Source of the DNA: Hydrogenophaga sp.
GTDB taxonomy: Bacteria > Pseudomonadota > Gammaproteobacteria > Burkholderiales > Burkholderiaceae_C
Assembly (NCBI RefSeq): GCF_011772445.1
Contig: NZ_WVZN01000021.1
Span: forward strand, 1-64,000
Direction of reading: 5' to 3'
Length of the DNA: 64,000 nucleotides
Below are positions 1 through 8,714 of the stretch, one piece after another (positions within the stretch are counted from its first letter, which is position 1; each line of letters begins with the position of its first letter). The translations under genes and the position numbers were made by a program. The notes under the pieces are model-generated. The model was not told where the DNA came from. It worked only from the letters and a program-made list of their open reading frames with translations, and did no database searches.

Positions 1-1
1 C

Positions 2-1468
2 ACGGGTGCCACCGGCGCAGCCCCTTCTGCGCCGGCCGGTGCACCGCGCCTGAGGCTCGACCCGCCCGACCTGAGCGCCGGCACCTCGCCCAACGCGGCC
101 CCGGACGCCGCAGCGCCCGCTGCAGCACCGGCCGAACCGAGCCCGCTGGAGGCCGCGCTGTCGCTGGCCAATGAGGAGTCGCGCCGCAACGCCGAGCGCC
201 TGGCCGCGCTGGAGTCGGAGATGGCGCGCTTCCGCGAGGCCCAGCAGCGCGATCAGGCGCGTGTGGCCGAGCTGAGCGCGCAACTGGCGCTGGCGCAGGA
301 GCAGCGCTATTCGAACTGGCTGGTCTTTCTGCTGGGCGGCCTGTTGCTGGTGTCCCTGGCGGCTCTGGTCGCGCTGATGCGCCGCCAGCGCCGCGATGCG
401 GCCATTGCCTCGGACGCCTCGCGCGCCTGGTGGAACGGGCCCGACGGGGAGGGCGAGGCCCCCCGCGCCTCGCGCCGCGCACCGCTGGAACCCAGTGCAC
501 CGGTGCCGCTGAATTCGGTCGACGTGGACCTGGACGTGGACTCCACGCCCGCGCCCCTGGCGCCGGCCAGCCGCCGCGCGCCCACCTTCGGGAGCACCCT
601 GCCGCCCCAGGAGCGCCGCGATTTCGCCCCGAGCGCGCTGGGCGGCTCGCGTTCCGTGGCAGCCGAAGAGCTCTTCGACATCCAGCAGCAGGCCGACTTC
701 TTCGTCTCTCTCGGGGAGGACGACCAGGCCATCAATGTGCTGCGCAACCACCTGGCCGAGAGCCACGAGCCCAGCCCGCTGGCCTACCTCGACCTGTTCC
801 GCCTGTACCACCGCCTGGGGCGCCGTGCCGAGTACGAAGCCTTGCGCGAGGAGTTCAACACCGTGTTCAACGCCGGCGCGCCGGCGTTCGATCGCTACGC
901 CGACAGCGGCCGGGGCCTGGACGCCTACGAATCGGCCTTCGGGCGCATCCAGGCGCTGTGGCCGCAGCCGCGCGTGCTCGACCTCATCGAGCGCAGCCTG
1001 TTCCGCGACGCGGACGAAGGCGATACCGAGGTGTTCGACCTGGAGGCCTACCGCGAGCTGCTGATGCTGCACGCGATCGCCAAGGACATCGTGCAGCGCG
1101 AGTCCGCCACCTTGCCGCCGCAGGAATTCCGCAACACGTCCATGCAGCCGCTCAAGGCGGTGTCGCGCAATGCGCCACTCACCCCCGGCGAGGACCCGCA
1201 GCGGCGCACGGTGCCCATGGACCTGCACGTGATCCCGCCCGCATCGGCCCGCCAGTCGCTCGACGTGAACCTGGAGGACATGGAGGCCGAGTCGCAGTTC
1301 GAGGCTTCGCTGCCGGAGGTGGACGTGCCGGTGGAGCCCACGGCAGGGCGCAGCGGCATCCTGCGAAGCGGCGAGAGCAGCCTGATCGATTTCGAGATCG
1401 TGGACAACGACCCGCGCCCCGAGGAGCCGCGCAAGCCGCGCGGCGGGGACGACGAAGAACCGCGTTGA
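2..1468 (+). CDS. FimV-like protein, C-terminal part (cut by window start)
   Basis: The reading frame is open from the first bases of the window, so the N-terminus lies outside. The visible part has an Ala/Pro-rich linker, a short coiled coil (Glu/Arg/Ala-rich, around 160-300), one membrane helix (about 315-380), a long polar Pro-rich linker, and a C-terminal TPR-like region containing FDIQQQADFFVSLGEDDQA. This order matches the FimV/TspA family, which helps assemble type IV pili and polar structures and usually carries an N-terminal LysM domain. That LysM domain would lie upstream and cannot be seen. The gene ends 21 bp before a convergent dehydrogenase. The family call is fairly safe; the role in this strain is inferred. 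Confidence 0.75.
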   Translation, partial: TGATGAAPSAPAGAPRLRLDPPDLSAGTSPNAAPDAAAPAAAPAEPSPLEAALSLANEESRRNAERLAALESEMARFREAQQRDQARVAELSAQLALAQEQRYSNWLVFLLGGLLLVSLAALVALMRRQRRDAAIASDASRAWWNGPDGEGEAPRASRRAPLEPSAPVPLNSVDVDLDVDSTPAPLAPASRRAPTFGSTLPPQERRDFAPSALGGSRSVAAEELFDIQQQADFFVSLGEDDQAINVLRNHLAESHEPSPLAYLDLFRLYHRLGRRAEYEALREEFNTVFNAGAPAFDRYADSGRGLDAYESAFGRIQALWPQPRVLDLIERSLFRDADEGDTEVFDLEAYRELLMLHAIAKDIVQRESATLPPQEFRNTSMQPLKAVSRNAPLTPGEDPQRRTVPMDLHVIPPASARQSLDVNLEDMEAESQFEASLPEVDVPVEPTAGRSGILRSGESSLIDFEIVDNDPRPEEPRKPRGGDDEEPR

Positions 1469-1476
1469 CGGCGCCG

Positions 1477-1502
1477 GGTGCGCCGTCGATCAGCGGCGCA
1501 CC
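1477..1502. terminator. Possible hairpin between convergent genes
   Basis: GGTGCGCCG (1477-1485) and CGGCGCACC (1494-1502) form a 9-bp stem with an 8-nt loop in the gap between two convergent genes, overlapping the end of the dehydrogenase gene. There is no U-run, so this is a weak terminator candidate. Confidence 0.3.
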
Positions 1503-2497
1503 TGCAAGGCACCCGGGTTGACGATGTTCGTCGGGGTGCCCTTGATGAAATTCACCACGTTGTCGAAGGCCGCACTGAAGTACATCTCGTAGCTGTCCTG
1601 CTCCACGTAGCCGATGTGTGGCGTGCAGATGCAGTTCTCCAGTCGCAGCAGCGCGTGGCCCTGCAGGATGGGCTCGGACTCGAACACGTCAACCGCCGCC
1701 ATGCCCGGGCGCCCGCGGTTGAGCGCGGTGATCAGGGCGTCTGGCTCGATGAGTTCGGCGCGGGAGGTATTCACCAGCAGCGAGGTGGGCTTCATGCGCA
1801 GCAGGTCGTCGAGCTTGACGCAGCCCAGGCTGCGCTCGCCCAGCCGCAGGTGCAGGCTCAACACGTCGCAGCATTCGAAAAAGCCTTCCTTGGAGGTGGC
1901 GACGTCGTAGCCGTCGTCCGCGGCGCGCGCGCGCGCTTCGTCCGAGCCCCACACCACCACCCGCATGCCGAAGGCGCGGCCATAGCCGGCGACGAGCTGG
2001 CCGATGCGGCCGTAGCTCCATACGCCCAGGGTCTTGTCGCGCAACACCATGCCCAGGCCGAAGTTGGGCGGCATGGCGAGGGACTTCAGCCCCGACTGCT
2101 GCCAGGCGCCGTGCTTGAGGTTGGAGACGTACTGCGGGATGCGGCGCATGGCCGCGAGCACCAGCGCCCAGGTGAGCTCGGCCGTGGAGACCGGCGAGCC
2201 CACGCCCTCGGCCACGGCGATGCCGCGCTCGGTGCAGGCGGCCACGTCCACGTGGCTGCCGACGCGCCCGGTCTGCGCGATGAGCTTGAGGCGCGGCAGC
2301 TTCTCGATGAGCTGGCGGGTGATGGGCGTGCGTTCGCGGATCAGCACGAGCACGTCGGCGTCGCGCAGGCGGACGGAGAGTTGCCCAACACCTTTGACGG
2401 TGTTGGTGAAGACCTTGGCGGGGTAGGGCTCGAGCTTCTCGGCGCAATGCAGCTTGCGCACGGCGTCCTGGTAGTCGTCGAGGATCACGATGTTCAT
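1490..2497 (-). CDS. D-2-hydroxyacid dehydrogenase family protein
   Basis: A 335-residue NAD(P)-dependent D-isomer 2-hydroxyacid dehydrogenase of the phosphoglycerate dehydrogenase-like group. The catalytic triad is visible: Arg246 in NTSRAEL, Glu275 in VFESEP and His294 in CTPHIGY. The Rossmann segment reads LGVWSYGRIG (157-166), so the first Gly of the usual GxGxxG is Ser161. The start chosen is the ATG opening MNIVILDDYQD; the frame stays open upstream, but that upstream part has no similarity to the family. The substrate cannot be told from sequence. It faces the FimV-like gene convergently and lies downstream of lexA and a small hypothetical gene on the same strand. Confidence 0.88.
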   Translation of the reverse strand: MNIVILDDYQDAVRKLHCAEKLEPYPAKVFTNTVKGVGQLSVRLRDADVLVLIRERTPITRQLIEKLPRLKLIAQTGRVGSHVDVAACTERGIAVAEGVGSPVSTAELTWALVLAAMRRIPQYVSNLKHGAWQQSGLKSLAMPPNFGLGMVLRDKTLGVWSYGRIGQLVAGYGRAFGMRVVVWGSDEARARAADDGYDVATSKEGFFECCDVLSLHLRLGERSLGCVKLDDLLRMKPTSLLVNTSRAELIEPDALITALNRGRPGMAAVDVFESEPILQGHALLRLENCICTPHIGYVEQDSYEMYFSAAFDNVVNFIKGTPTNIVNPGALQVRR

Positions 2498-2583
2498 GCC
2501 GCCTATTGTGCCCGGCGCCCCTGTAACGCCTTGTGGGCGCCAGGTGGCGTTCGGTGGCGGCCGGCCGCGGCGCGCGGCCTGGT

Positions 2584-2892
2584 TCAGGCCATTTGTCGTC
2601 GGAGCCTGGCGGGCGCTGCCTCGTCTTGCGCGGCCAGGCGGTCGAGCTCGCGGCAAACGTCGTCGATGCGGCCGGCGAGGGCGACACGCCCATCGTGGGC
2701 AAGCGGGCCGTTGGCGGCCGAACGCCCCAGCCAGCCCGCGCGGGCGAAGCGGCGCACGGCGGGAGTGGCAGACGCGGCGCTGGCGCGGGTCGGCGCGGAC
2801 GCGCGGGTGCGCGGTTCGGGCAGCCAGCAGTCGATCAGTTGAAGCGGCTTGCGCCAGCTGTTCGATGCGAAGGAGTGGAAGAGCAGTCCCAT
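2584..2892 (-). CDS. Small hypothetical protein downstream of lexA
   Basis: A 102-residue frame starting MGLLFHSFASNSWRKPLQL, preceded by a GAGGTG ribosome site about 6 nt before the ATG. The N-terminus is moderately hydrophobic; the rest is basic with a C-terminal amphipathic stretch (RIDDVCRELDRLAAQDEA). I do not recognise the family. It lies 133 bp downstream of lexA on the same strand, so SOS co-expression is possible but not shown. A longer version of the frame starts 31 codons upstream without a better ribosome site. It could also be non-coding. Confidence 0.5.
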   Translation of the reverse strand: MGLLFHSFASNSWRKPLQLIDCWLPEPRTRASAPTRASAASATPAVRRFARAGWLGRSAANGPLAHDGRVALAGRIDDVCRELDRLAAQDEAAPARLRRQMA

Positions 2893-3025
2893 GCGAAACA
2901 CCTCGTGAAGGGGTTGAACACAGGCAGGATTGATCTGGAATGCCGTCGCTGCGGGGTTTCGTGCCCGGCCCGGGGCCGGTGGCACGCAACGCCCGCCACC
3001 CGCAGTGGCGGCGCCGACCCGGAGG

Positions 3026-3700
3026 TCAGTTCTGGAAGTTGTTGCGGATCAGGCCCACGGCCAGGCCCTCGATTTCGAAGGGCTCGCCGGGCTCGACCAC
3101 GATGGTGGGGTAGTCGGGGTTTTCGGCGTGCAGCTCGATGTGGTCGCGTTGGCGCTGGTAGCGCTTGACGGTGACGTCATCGCCCAGACGGGCCACCACG
3201 ATCTGGCCGTTACGGGCCTCGCGGGTGGAGGCAACGGCGAGCAGGTCGCCGTCGAGGATGCCGGCGTCGCGCATGGACATGCCGCGCACGCGCAACAGGT
3301 AGTCGGGGGTGCGCTGGAAAAGGCCGGGTTCGACGCTGTAGGTCTGGTCCACGTGTTCCTGCGCGAGGATGGGCGAGCCCGCCGCGACGCGGCCGATGAG
3401 GGGCAGCACCAGCTGCGCCAGGCCCGGCAGGGGCAGGGTGAGCTGGTTGTCGCGGTGGATACTCTGCAGATCGGCCCGGCGCAGACGGATGCCGCGCGAG
3501 GTGCCGCTGACGAGTTCGATGACGCCCTTGCGCGCCAGGGCCTGCAGGTGTTCCTCGGCCGCGTTGGCGGACTTGAAGCCCAGTTCGGCCGCGATCTCGG
3601 CCCGCGTGGGCGGTGCGCCGGTGCGCGCGATGGCGGTCTGGATGAGCGCCAGGATCTGCTGCTGGCGGGCGGTGAGCTTGGGAGCGGGTGAGTCGAGCAT
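3026..3700 (-). CDS. lexA: LexA, SOS repressor and self-cleaving protease
   Basis: A 224-residue transcriptional repressor of the SOS response. The N-terminal winged helix-turn-helix (about 10-70) is followed by an S24 peptidase domain. The Ala107-Gly108 cleavage bond sits in GRVAAGSP, the catalytic Ser142 in RGMSMRD, and the catalytic Lys179 in VTVKRYQ. RecA-stimulated self-cleavage inactivates it after DNA damage. The start is the ATG at 3700, which has a GAGG ribosome site; an upstream in-frame ATG is less likely. Two LexA boxes lie just upstream (3741-3775), so autoregulation is expected. The divergent neighbour is an asparaginase gene sharing this regulatory region. Confidence 0.97.
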   Translation of the reverse strand: MLDSPAPKLTARQQQILALIQTAIARTGAPPTRAEIAAELGFKSANAAEEHLQALARKGVIELVSGTSRGIRLRRADLQSIHRDNQLTLPLPGLAQLVLPLIGRVAAGSPILAQEHVDQTYSVEPGLFQRTPDYLLRVRGMSMRDAGILDGDLLAVASTREARNGQIVVARLGDDVTVKRYQRQRDHIELHAENPDYPTIVVEPGEPFEIEGLAVGLIRNNFQN

Positions 3701-3740
3701 GGAACCTCGCATCAAGGGCTGGTGGGCCGGGCGCCGGACA

Positions 3741-3756
3741 CTGTTCGGGTATCCAG
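3741..3756. promoter_or_regulatory. LexA box 1
   Basis: CTGTTCGGGTATCCAG fits the CTGT-N8-ACAG SOS operator with one mismatch (CCAG for ACAG). It lies 41 bp upstream of lexA. Confidence 0.72.
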
Positions 3757-3759
3757 TAT

Positions 3760-3775
3760 CTGTATTTTTAACCAG
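3760..3775. promoter_or_regulatory. LexA box 2
   Basis: CTGTATTTTTAACCAG fits CTGT-N8-ACAG with one mismatch and has the usual A/T-rich core. It begins 19 bp after the start of box 1 and ends 17 bp before the asparaginase start codon, so bound LexA could act on both divergent genes. Confidence 0.8.
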
Positions 3776-3792
3776 TTGATCGGAGAACGCAA

Positions 3793-4749
3793 GTGGGCAA
3801 GGCGACACAGGCCGCGCGCATCGTGGTGTTGGGCATGGGCGGGACCATTGCCGGCCGGGCCGCGCGCGCGGGCGACAACGTGGGCTATGACGCCGGCGCG
3901 GTGCCGGTGGAAGACCTGGCGGCCGGCCTGCCGGCGCTGCACGGGCGGGACATCGCCTTCGAGCAGGTCGCGCAGATCAACAGCAAGGACATGCGGCTGG
4001 CCGACCTGCAGCGCCTGGTGGATCGCGCGGGGGCGCACCTGGCCGATCCTGCGGTGCAAGGGGTGGTCGTCACGCATGGCACCGACACCATCGAGGAAAC
4101 CGCCTACCTGCTGCAGACCCTGCTGGCGCCGGCCAAACCGCTGGTGTTGACTTGTGCCATGCGCCCGGCCACGGCGGTGTCGCCCGATGGGCCCCAGAAC
4201 CTCAGCGACGCGGTGGCGGTGGCCACCGAGCCGGGTGCGCGCGGCGTGGTGGTGGTGTGCGCAGGGCGCGTGCACGGGCCCCTGGAGGTGGCCAAGCAGC
4301 ACCCCTACCGCACCGACCCTTTCGACTCCGGCGATGCCGGGGTGATCGCGCAGGTGGAGGAGGGCCGTGTGCGGCGCTTTCGCGACTGGCCCATGGCGGC
4401 GCGCCACACCGGGCGCATCGAGGCCTTTCTGCGCGCCGGCGCCATGCCGCGCGTGGCCTGGCTCAGCAGCCACGCCGACGCGCAGGCCTGGCCGGTGCGC
4501 GCACTGCTCGCCGCGCCGCCGCAACAGCGGGTGCAGGGCATCGTGGTGTCGGGCACGGGCAATGCGTCGCTGCACGCCGAGCTGGACGCCGCGCTGCGCG
4601 AGGCCGTGGCCGCGGGCGTGCGCGTGGTCATCGCCAACCGCAACGGGGCGCCGCCGGTGCCGTACCCGCAGCAGCCGTTCGCCGACATCGACGGCCTGTC
4701 CCCGCCGAAGGCGCGCTGGGCGCTGGCGCTGGACCTGCTGGAGGGCTGA
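3793..4749 (+). CDS. Asparaginase (type I/II fold)
   Basis: A 318-residue L-asparaginase/glutaminase-family amidohydrolase that hydrolyses asparagine to aspartate and ammonia. Both family signatures are present: GMGGTIAGR near the N-terminus, carrying the first catalytic Thr, and [16 protein letters not shown] around residues 93-108, carrying the second Thr-Asp pair. A Lys in [14 protein letters not shown] matches the catalytic Lys region. No signal peptide is seen, so it is probably cytoplasmic. The start is GTG. It is divergent from lexA and its leader contains a LexA box. It is followed 2 bp later by a small membrane protein gene. Confidence 0.88.
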   Translation: MGKATQAARIVVLGMGGTIAGRAARAGDNVGYDAGAVPVEDLAAGLPALHGRDIAFEQVAQINSKDMRLADLQRLVDRAGAHLADPAVQGVVVTHGTDTIEETAYLLQTLLAPAKPLVLTCAMRPATAVSPDGPQNLSDAVAVATEPGARGVVVVCAGRVHGPLEVAKQHPYRTDPFDSGDAGVIAQVEEGRVRRFRDWPMAARHTGRIEAFLRAGAMPRVAWLSSHADAQAWPVRALLAAPPQQRVQGIVVSGTGNASLHAELDAALREAVAAGVRVVIANRNGAPPVPYPQQPFADIDGLSPPKARWALALDLLEG

Positions 4750-4751
4750 GC

Positions 4752-5171
4752 GTGTTCGCCGCGCTGGGCTCGCACCCCTGGGCCTACCCCATGCTGGAGG
4801 TGGTGCACATCGTGGGCATTGCCTTGCTGCTGGGCAACCTGCTGGTGCTGGAGGCGCGGGTGTTCGGGCTGGGCGCGGCGCTGCCGGTGCAGCCGCTGGC
4901 GCGCTTGAGCCTGGGCCTGGCCGTCTCGGGCTTCGGCCTCGCGGCCGCCAGCGGCTTGACGATGTTTGCCACCATGCCCTCGGAACTGTTGGCCAACCGG
5001 GTATTCACAGCGAAGATGGCGCTGATCGCGCTGGCCGCTTGCAATGCCGTCTGGTTCCACCGCCGGCGGTCGCTGCAGCGCCTGGACGGCACCGCGCGCG
5101 CGCTGATGGCGCTGTCGACCTTGCTGTGGTTGTTGGTGATCACCTGTGGCCGCTGGATCGGCTACGTCTGA
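4752..5171 (+). CDS. Small integral membrane protein
   Basis: A 139-residue, four-helix membrane protein starting at GTG (MFAALGSHPWAYPMLEVVH). Hydrophobic segments lie at about 18-38, 50-75, 85-105 and 115-135, and an HRRR loop separates the last two. The HPWAYPMLEVVHIVG start resembles a family of small uncharacterised membrane proteins often found beside DUF6152 proteins; I am not certain of the family number. It begins right after the asparaginase stop and is followed by a DUF6152-like exported protein, so the two are probably one unit. Function unknown. Confidence 0.75.
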   Translation: MFAALGSHPWAYPMLEVVHIVGIALLLGNLLVLEARVFGLGAALPVQPLARLSLGLAVSGFGLAAASGLTMFATMPSELLANRVFTAKMALIALAACNAVWFHRRRSLQRLDGTARALMALSTLLWLLVITCGRWIGYV

Positions 5172-5184
5172 AGGAGGTACCCCG

Positions 5185-5661
5185 ATGGACAGACGAACCC
5201 TGTTGCAGGCCGGCGCCCTGGCGCTGGGCGGCGTGGCCGGCGCGGCGCGCGCGCACCATGGCTGGAGCAGCTTCGACCAGAACCGCCCGATTTACCTGGA
5301 GGGCAGGGCCGTGGAAGTGGCCTGGCGCAACCCGCACGCCGAACTGGTGCTGGAGGTGCCAGAGAACCTGGCCGTGCCCGCGGGCCTGGCGCAGCGGCCG
5401 GTGCCGGCGCAGTCGGCCTCGGTGGATGGCGCCGCGCTGTTGGCGCGCGCCACGGTGCCAAAGCGCAAGGACCGGCGCTGGGAGATCGAGCTCGCGCCCA
5501 TCTTCCGCATGAACCAGTGGCAGGTGCCTGAGCTGAAGGTGGGCGACACGGTGTCGATGGTCGGCTTCACCTTCGAAGGCGAACGCGGCGAGCCGGTGCT
5601 GCGCGTGGAGTACCTGTTCATCGGGGACAAGACCTACGGGCTGCGGTCGAGTCCGGCGTGA
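5185..5661 (+). CDS. DUF6152-like exported protein (Tat signal)
   Basis: A 158-residue protein with an N-terminal MDRRTLLQAG twin-arginine-type signal, a hydrophobic stretch and an ARA|HHGWSSFD junction. The HHGW motif just after the predicted cleavage site and the NPHAELVLEV segment are typical of DUF6152, a small periplasmic beta-rich family that may bind metal. The ribosome site is a full AAGGAGG. It sits 13 bp after the membrane protein gene, suggesting a two-gene membrane/periplasm unit. The family call is from memory of motifs. Confidence 0.78.
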   Translation: MDRRTLLQAGALALGGVAGAARAHHGWSSFDQNRPIYLEGRAVEVAWRNPHAELVLEVPENLAVPAGLAQRPVPAQSASVDGAALLARATVPKRKDRRWEIELAPIFRMNQWQVPELKVGDTVSMVGFTFEGERGEPVLRVEYLFIGDKTYGLRSSPA

Positions 5662-5752
5662 GTGGGTGGAACTCGCAGGCTTGAGCCTTTCTTGAGCGTG
5701 AGGGAAAGGTCAGGGACTGGGTGGCTGGGTGAGGCACTGATGGGCGTGGGGC

Positions 5753-6805
5753 ATGCGCCTCACCCCGCCCGGAGCACGGGACCCATGGCTCTTTGCCTTA
5801 TCGAACAAGCTTTCCCCCATGAACAGTTCAGGGAAACTTTCCCCGAAGTCCCACAGCGCGCAATACGTCAACTCAGGAAGGTCTCTGCCAGCCATTCCCA
5901 CGATGGATGGTCGCTCCTCTGTCAGGACAGCGCACGAGTTCAGCGACGAGAGCGCCACGCAGGAGCTGCAGGCCGAGTCGTCCAATTTGAGCTATTCGCC
6001 CGGAGACGAGAGCGACCGCAGTGACGGCGCCTCCAGCCGCCTCTCGATCCACCTTGAAAAGTGCTCGGTCGAATTCGCCGAGACCTTCACAACCGACGAT
6101 CCCCTGCCTCGGGCCCCTTCGACATCGCCAAAATCACCGAACGAAGACCTGGATCTGCTGGAGTTCCTGGCGGAGTTGACGCCACGGGCCTCTCCCAAGC
6201 CCAAGGTGACGCCTTCGCTCCCGACGGTCCCTGAACTACCGTCTGAAGCACCCAAAACCCGGCAGAGCCATGTGCGAAACCGCTTCGCGAGTCAAAAGAC
6301 GCAGAAGAGACCGGAGCTGACTCCGCTGCGCCTGCCGTTGCCGTCGACGGAGGAGACCACGACGACTTCGTCGCAGGAGTCGTCGTCACCCAGGTTGTTC
6401 GTTCCCAGTTCGCCGCGCCACTCGACCACGAACTCCACGTCGCGTGTTGGCTATCTCCGGGGCACACCGCGGTCTCACAAGGGGGCGACGGCGCATCGCC
6501 GCAGCGAATCCCAGGGGGGTGAGAAGTCAGGGAGGATCGAAACGCCGGGATCGGAGCGGAACGTGCGCCCCAGCGGGCGGCGGACGCTGGACAAGACGGC
6601 GACGAGGCGAAACATACCGCGGGGGGCGAAGGAAGAAAAAACGACCGTTGACGAAGTGGCGCGCTTGGAGGAGGACTTGAAAGAGCTGGAGCGCCTGGCC
6701 GACGAAATCGACCTCATCACCCGTGCTGGTGCCCGGCCTCTGCCGACGTCGACGTCGACCACGCAGGACGTGTTGAACCCGGAGAAGCCCCCCGCGAAAG
6801 ACTAG
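5753..6805 (+). CDS. Orphan Ser/Thr/Pro-rich disordered protein
   Basis: A 350-residue frame (328 if the ATG at 5819, opening MNSSGKLSPKSHS, is used; neither start has a good ribosome site). It is rich in Ser, Thr, Pro, Glu and Arg and has almost no hydrophobic core, signal peptide or membrane helix. There are Ser/Thr/Pro clusters (SLPTVPELPSEAPKT; EETTTTSSQESSSPR) and one likely coiled coil near the C-terminus (VDEVARLEEDLKELERLADE). The DNA is visibly more A/T-rich than its neighbours. A strong terminator follows. I do not recognise the family. The composition resembles disordered eukaryote-like or secreted-effector proteins, but no secretion genes are nearby. It may be a recent acquisition. 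Confidence 0.55.
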   Translation: MRLTPPGARDPWLFALSNKLSPMNSSGKLSPKSHSAQYVNSGRSLPAIPTMDGRSSVRTAHEFSDESATQELQAESSNLSYSPGDESDRSDGASSRLSIHLEKCSVEFAETFTTDDPLPRAPSTSPKSPNEDLDLLEFLAELTPRASPKPKVTPSLPTVPELPSEAPKTRQSHVRNRFASQKTQKRPELTPLRLPLPSTEETTTTSSQESSSPRLFVPSSPRHSTTNSTSRVGYLRGTPRSHKGATAHRRSESQGGEKSGRIETPGSERNVRPSGRRTLDKTATRRNIPRGAKEEKTTVDEVARLEEDLKELERLADEIDLITRAGARPLPTSTSTTQDVLNPEKPPAKD

Positions 6806-6820
6806 GGCCGAATCCACACA

Positions 6821-6847
6821 AAAACGCCCCGTCAAGCGGGGCGTTTT
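6821..6847. terminator. Bidirectional rho-independent terminator
   Basis: AAAACGCCCCG (6821-6831) pairs perfectly with CGGGGCGTTTT (6837-6847) around a 5-nt loop. A-run and T-run on the two sides let it serve both the orphan gene on the plus strand and adk on the minus strand. Confidence 0.93.
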
Positions 6848-6882
6848 GGCGGAAGGCCTCGACGCGAGGCGCCGTCCCTCGT

Positions 6883-7581
<699 letters not shown>

Positions 7582-7717
7582 TCATGCGGCGGCCCCAGGG
7601 CGTGCCCGCCGGGGGTAACCGCGGGAGGATAGCATGCGGTCCCCTGACAGAGCCTTACGCCGCACCAGGGAGGTGCGCGGACCACGACCCGCGCAGCGGC
7701 GCACGAGGCGCAGCGCT

Positions 7718-8473
7718 TCAGGCCGCGCTGATCAAGGCGCGCACGCGCTCCAGGTCTTGCGGTGTGTCGACCCCCGGGCCCGGCGCGAGCGCGGTGAGAT
7801 GCACCGCGATGCGCTCGCCGTGCCACAGCGCGCGCAGCTGTTCGAGCGACTCCAGCCGCTCCGTAGGGGCAGGGGGCAGGGTCGGAAAGCGCCGCAGGAA
7901 AGCCGCCCGGTAGGCGTAGATGCCGATGTGGCGCAGCGGCGCGGGCGAGGGCAGTTCCCCGCGCGCCATGCCGTCGCGCCACCAGGGAATGGGCGCGCGG
8001 CTGAAGTACGCGGCCGTGCCTCGCGCGTCGGTCACGACCTTCACCACGTTGGGGTCGACCCAATCCTCGCGCCGGTGGATGGCGTGCGCGGCGGTGCTCA
8101 TGGCGCAGTCGGGGCGGGCCTGCAGCTCGGCCGCCACGGCGTCGATCAGCGCCGGCTCGATCAGGGGCTCGTCGCCCTGCACGTTGACCACGATGTGATC
8201 GTCGGCCAGGCCCAGGGCGGTGCAGGCCTCGGCCAGGCGGTCGCTGCCGCTGGGGTGGTCGGCGCGTGTGGCCAGCGCGGCCACGCCGTGCCGCAAGCAA
8301 GCCTGCAGGATGCGGTCGTCGTCGGCCGCGACGACGCAGCGCGTGGCGCCGCTCAGCGCCGCGCGGCGCGCCACGCGCACCACCATCGGCAGGCCGGCGA
8401 TGTCGGCCAGGGGTTTGTCCGGCAGGCGGCTGGAGGCCAGGCGCGCCGGGATGAGCACCGTGAAGCCAGCCAC
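7718..8473 (-). CDS. kdsB: CMP-KDO synthetase
   Basis: A 251-residue 3-deoxy-manno-octulosonate cytidylyltransferase that activates KDO with CTP for the inner core of lipopolysaccharide. It has the N-terminal [17 protein letters not shown] nucleotide-binding signature and the family motifs [18 protein letters not shown] and [11 protein letters not shown]. The start is GTG ([10 protein letters not shown]), two bases after the stop of the Trm112-like gene; the long upstream extension of the frame is not part of the family. lpxK, the Trm112-like gene and kdsB form a lipid A/LPS unit. Confidence 0.95.
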   Translation of the reverse strand: MAGFTVLIPARLASSRLPDKPLADIAGLPMVVRVARRAALSGATRCVVAADDDRILQACLRHGVAALATRADHPSGSDRLAEACTALGLADDHIVVNVQGDEPLIEPALIDAVAAELQARPDCAMSTAAHAIHRREDWVDPNVVKVVTDARGTAAYFSRAPIPWWRDGMARGELPSPAPLRHIGIYAYRAAFLRRFPTLPPAPTERLESLEQLRALWHGERIAVHLTALAPGPGVDTPQDLERVRALISAA

Positions 8474-8475
8474 CG

Positions 8476-8685
8476 TCAGTCCTGCGGTGTGGCGGGCCTG
8501 GGTGGGCGGGCAGCTTCCTCTTCGCTCAGGGGCCGCGCCTCGTGCTCCAGCAGCACGGGGATGCCGTCGCGGATGGGGTAGGCCAGGCGCGCGCTGCGCG
8601 AGAGCAGTTCCTGGCGCTCGCGGTCGAGCAGGAGCGGGCCCTTGGTGACGGGGCACACCAGCAGTTCGAGGAGTTTGGAATCCAT
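8476..8685 (-). CDS. Trm112-like (UPF0434) protein
   Basis: A 69-residue protein ([18 protein letters not shown]) of the Trm112/UPF0434 family, small beta-rich proteins related to the activator subunits of methyltransferases. Only one Cys (CPVTKG) is present, so it probably does not bind zinc as the archetype does. It sits between lpxK and kdsB, its usual place in beta- and gammaproteobacteria. Confidence 0.9.
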   Translation of the reverse strand: MDSKLLELLVCPVTKGPLLLDRERQELLSRSARLAYPIRDGIPVLLEHEARPLSEEEAARPPRPATPQD

Positions 8686-8714
8686 GCGGCGATGATAGGC
8701 GCGAGCGGGTGGGC

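Noticed and set aside
2975..2990. GTGGCACGCAACGCCC, a -24-like sigma-54 element near lexA
   Set aside because: The -24 half is good but there is no TTGC at the right distance and no gene starts downstream of it.
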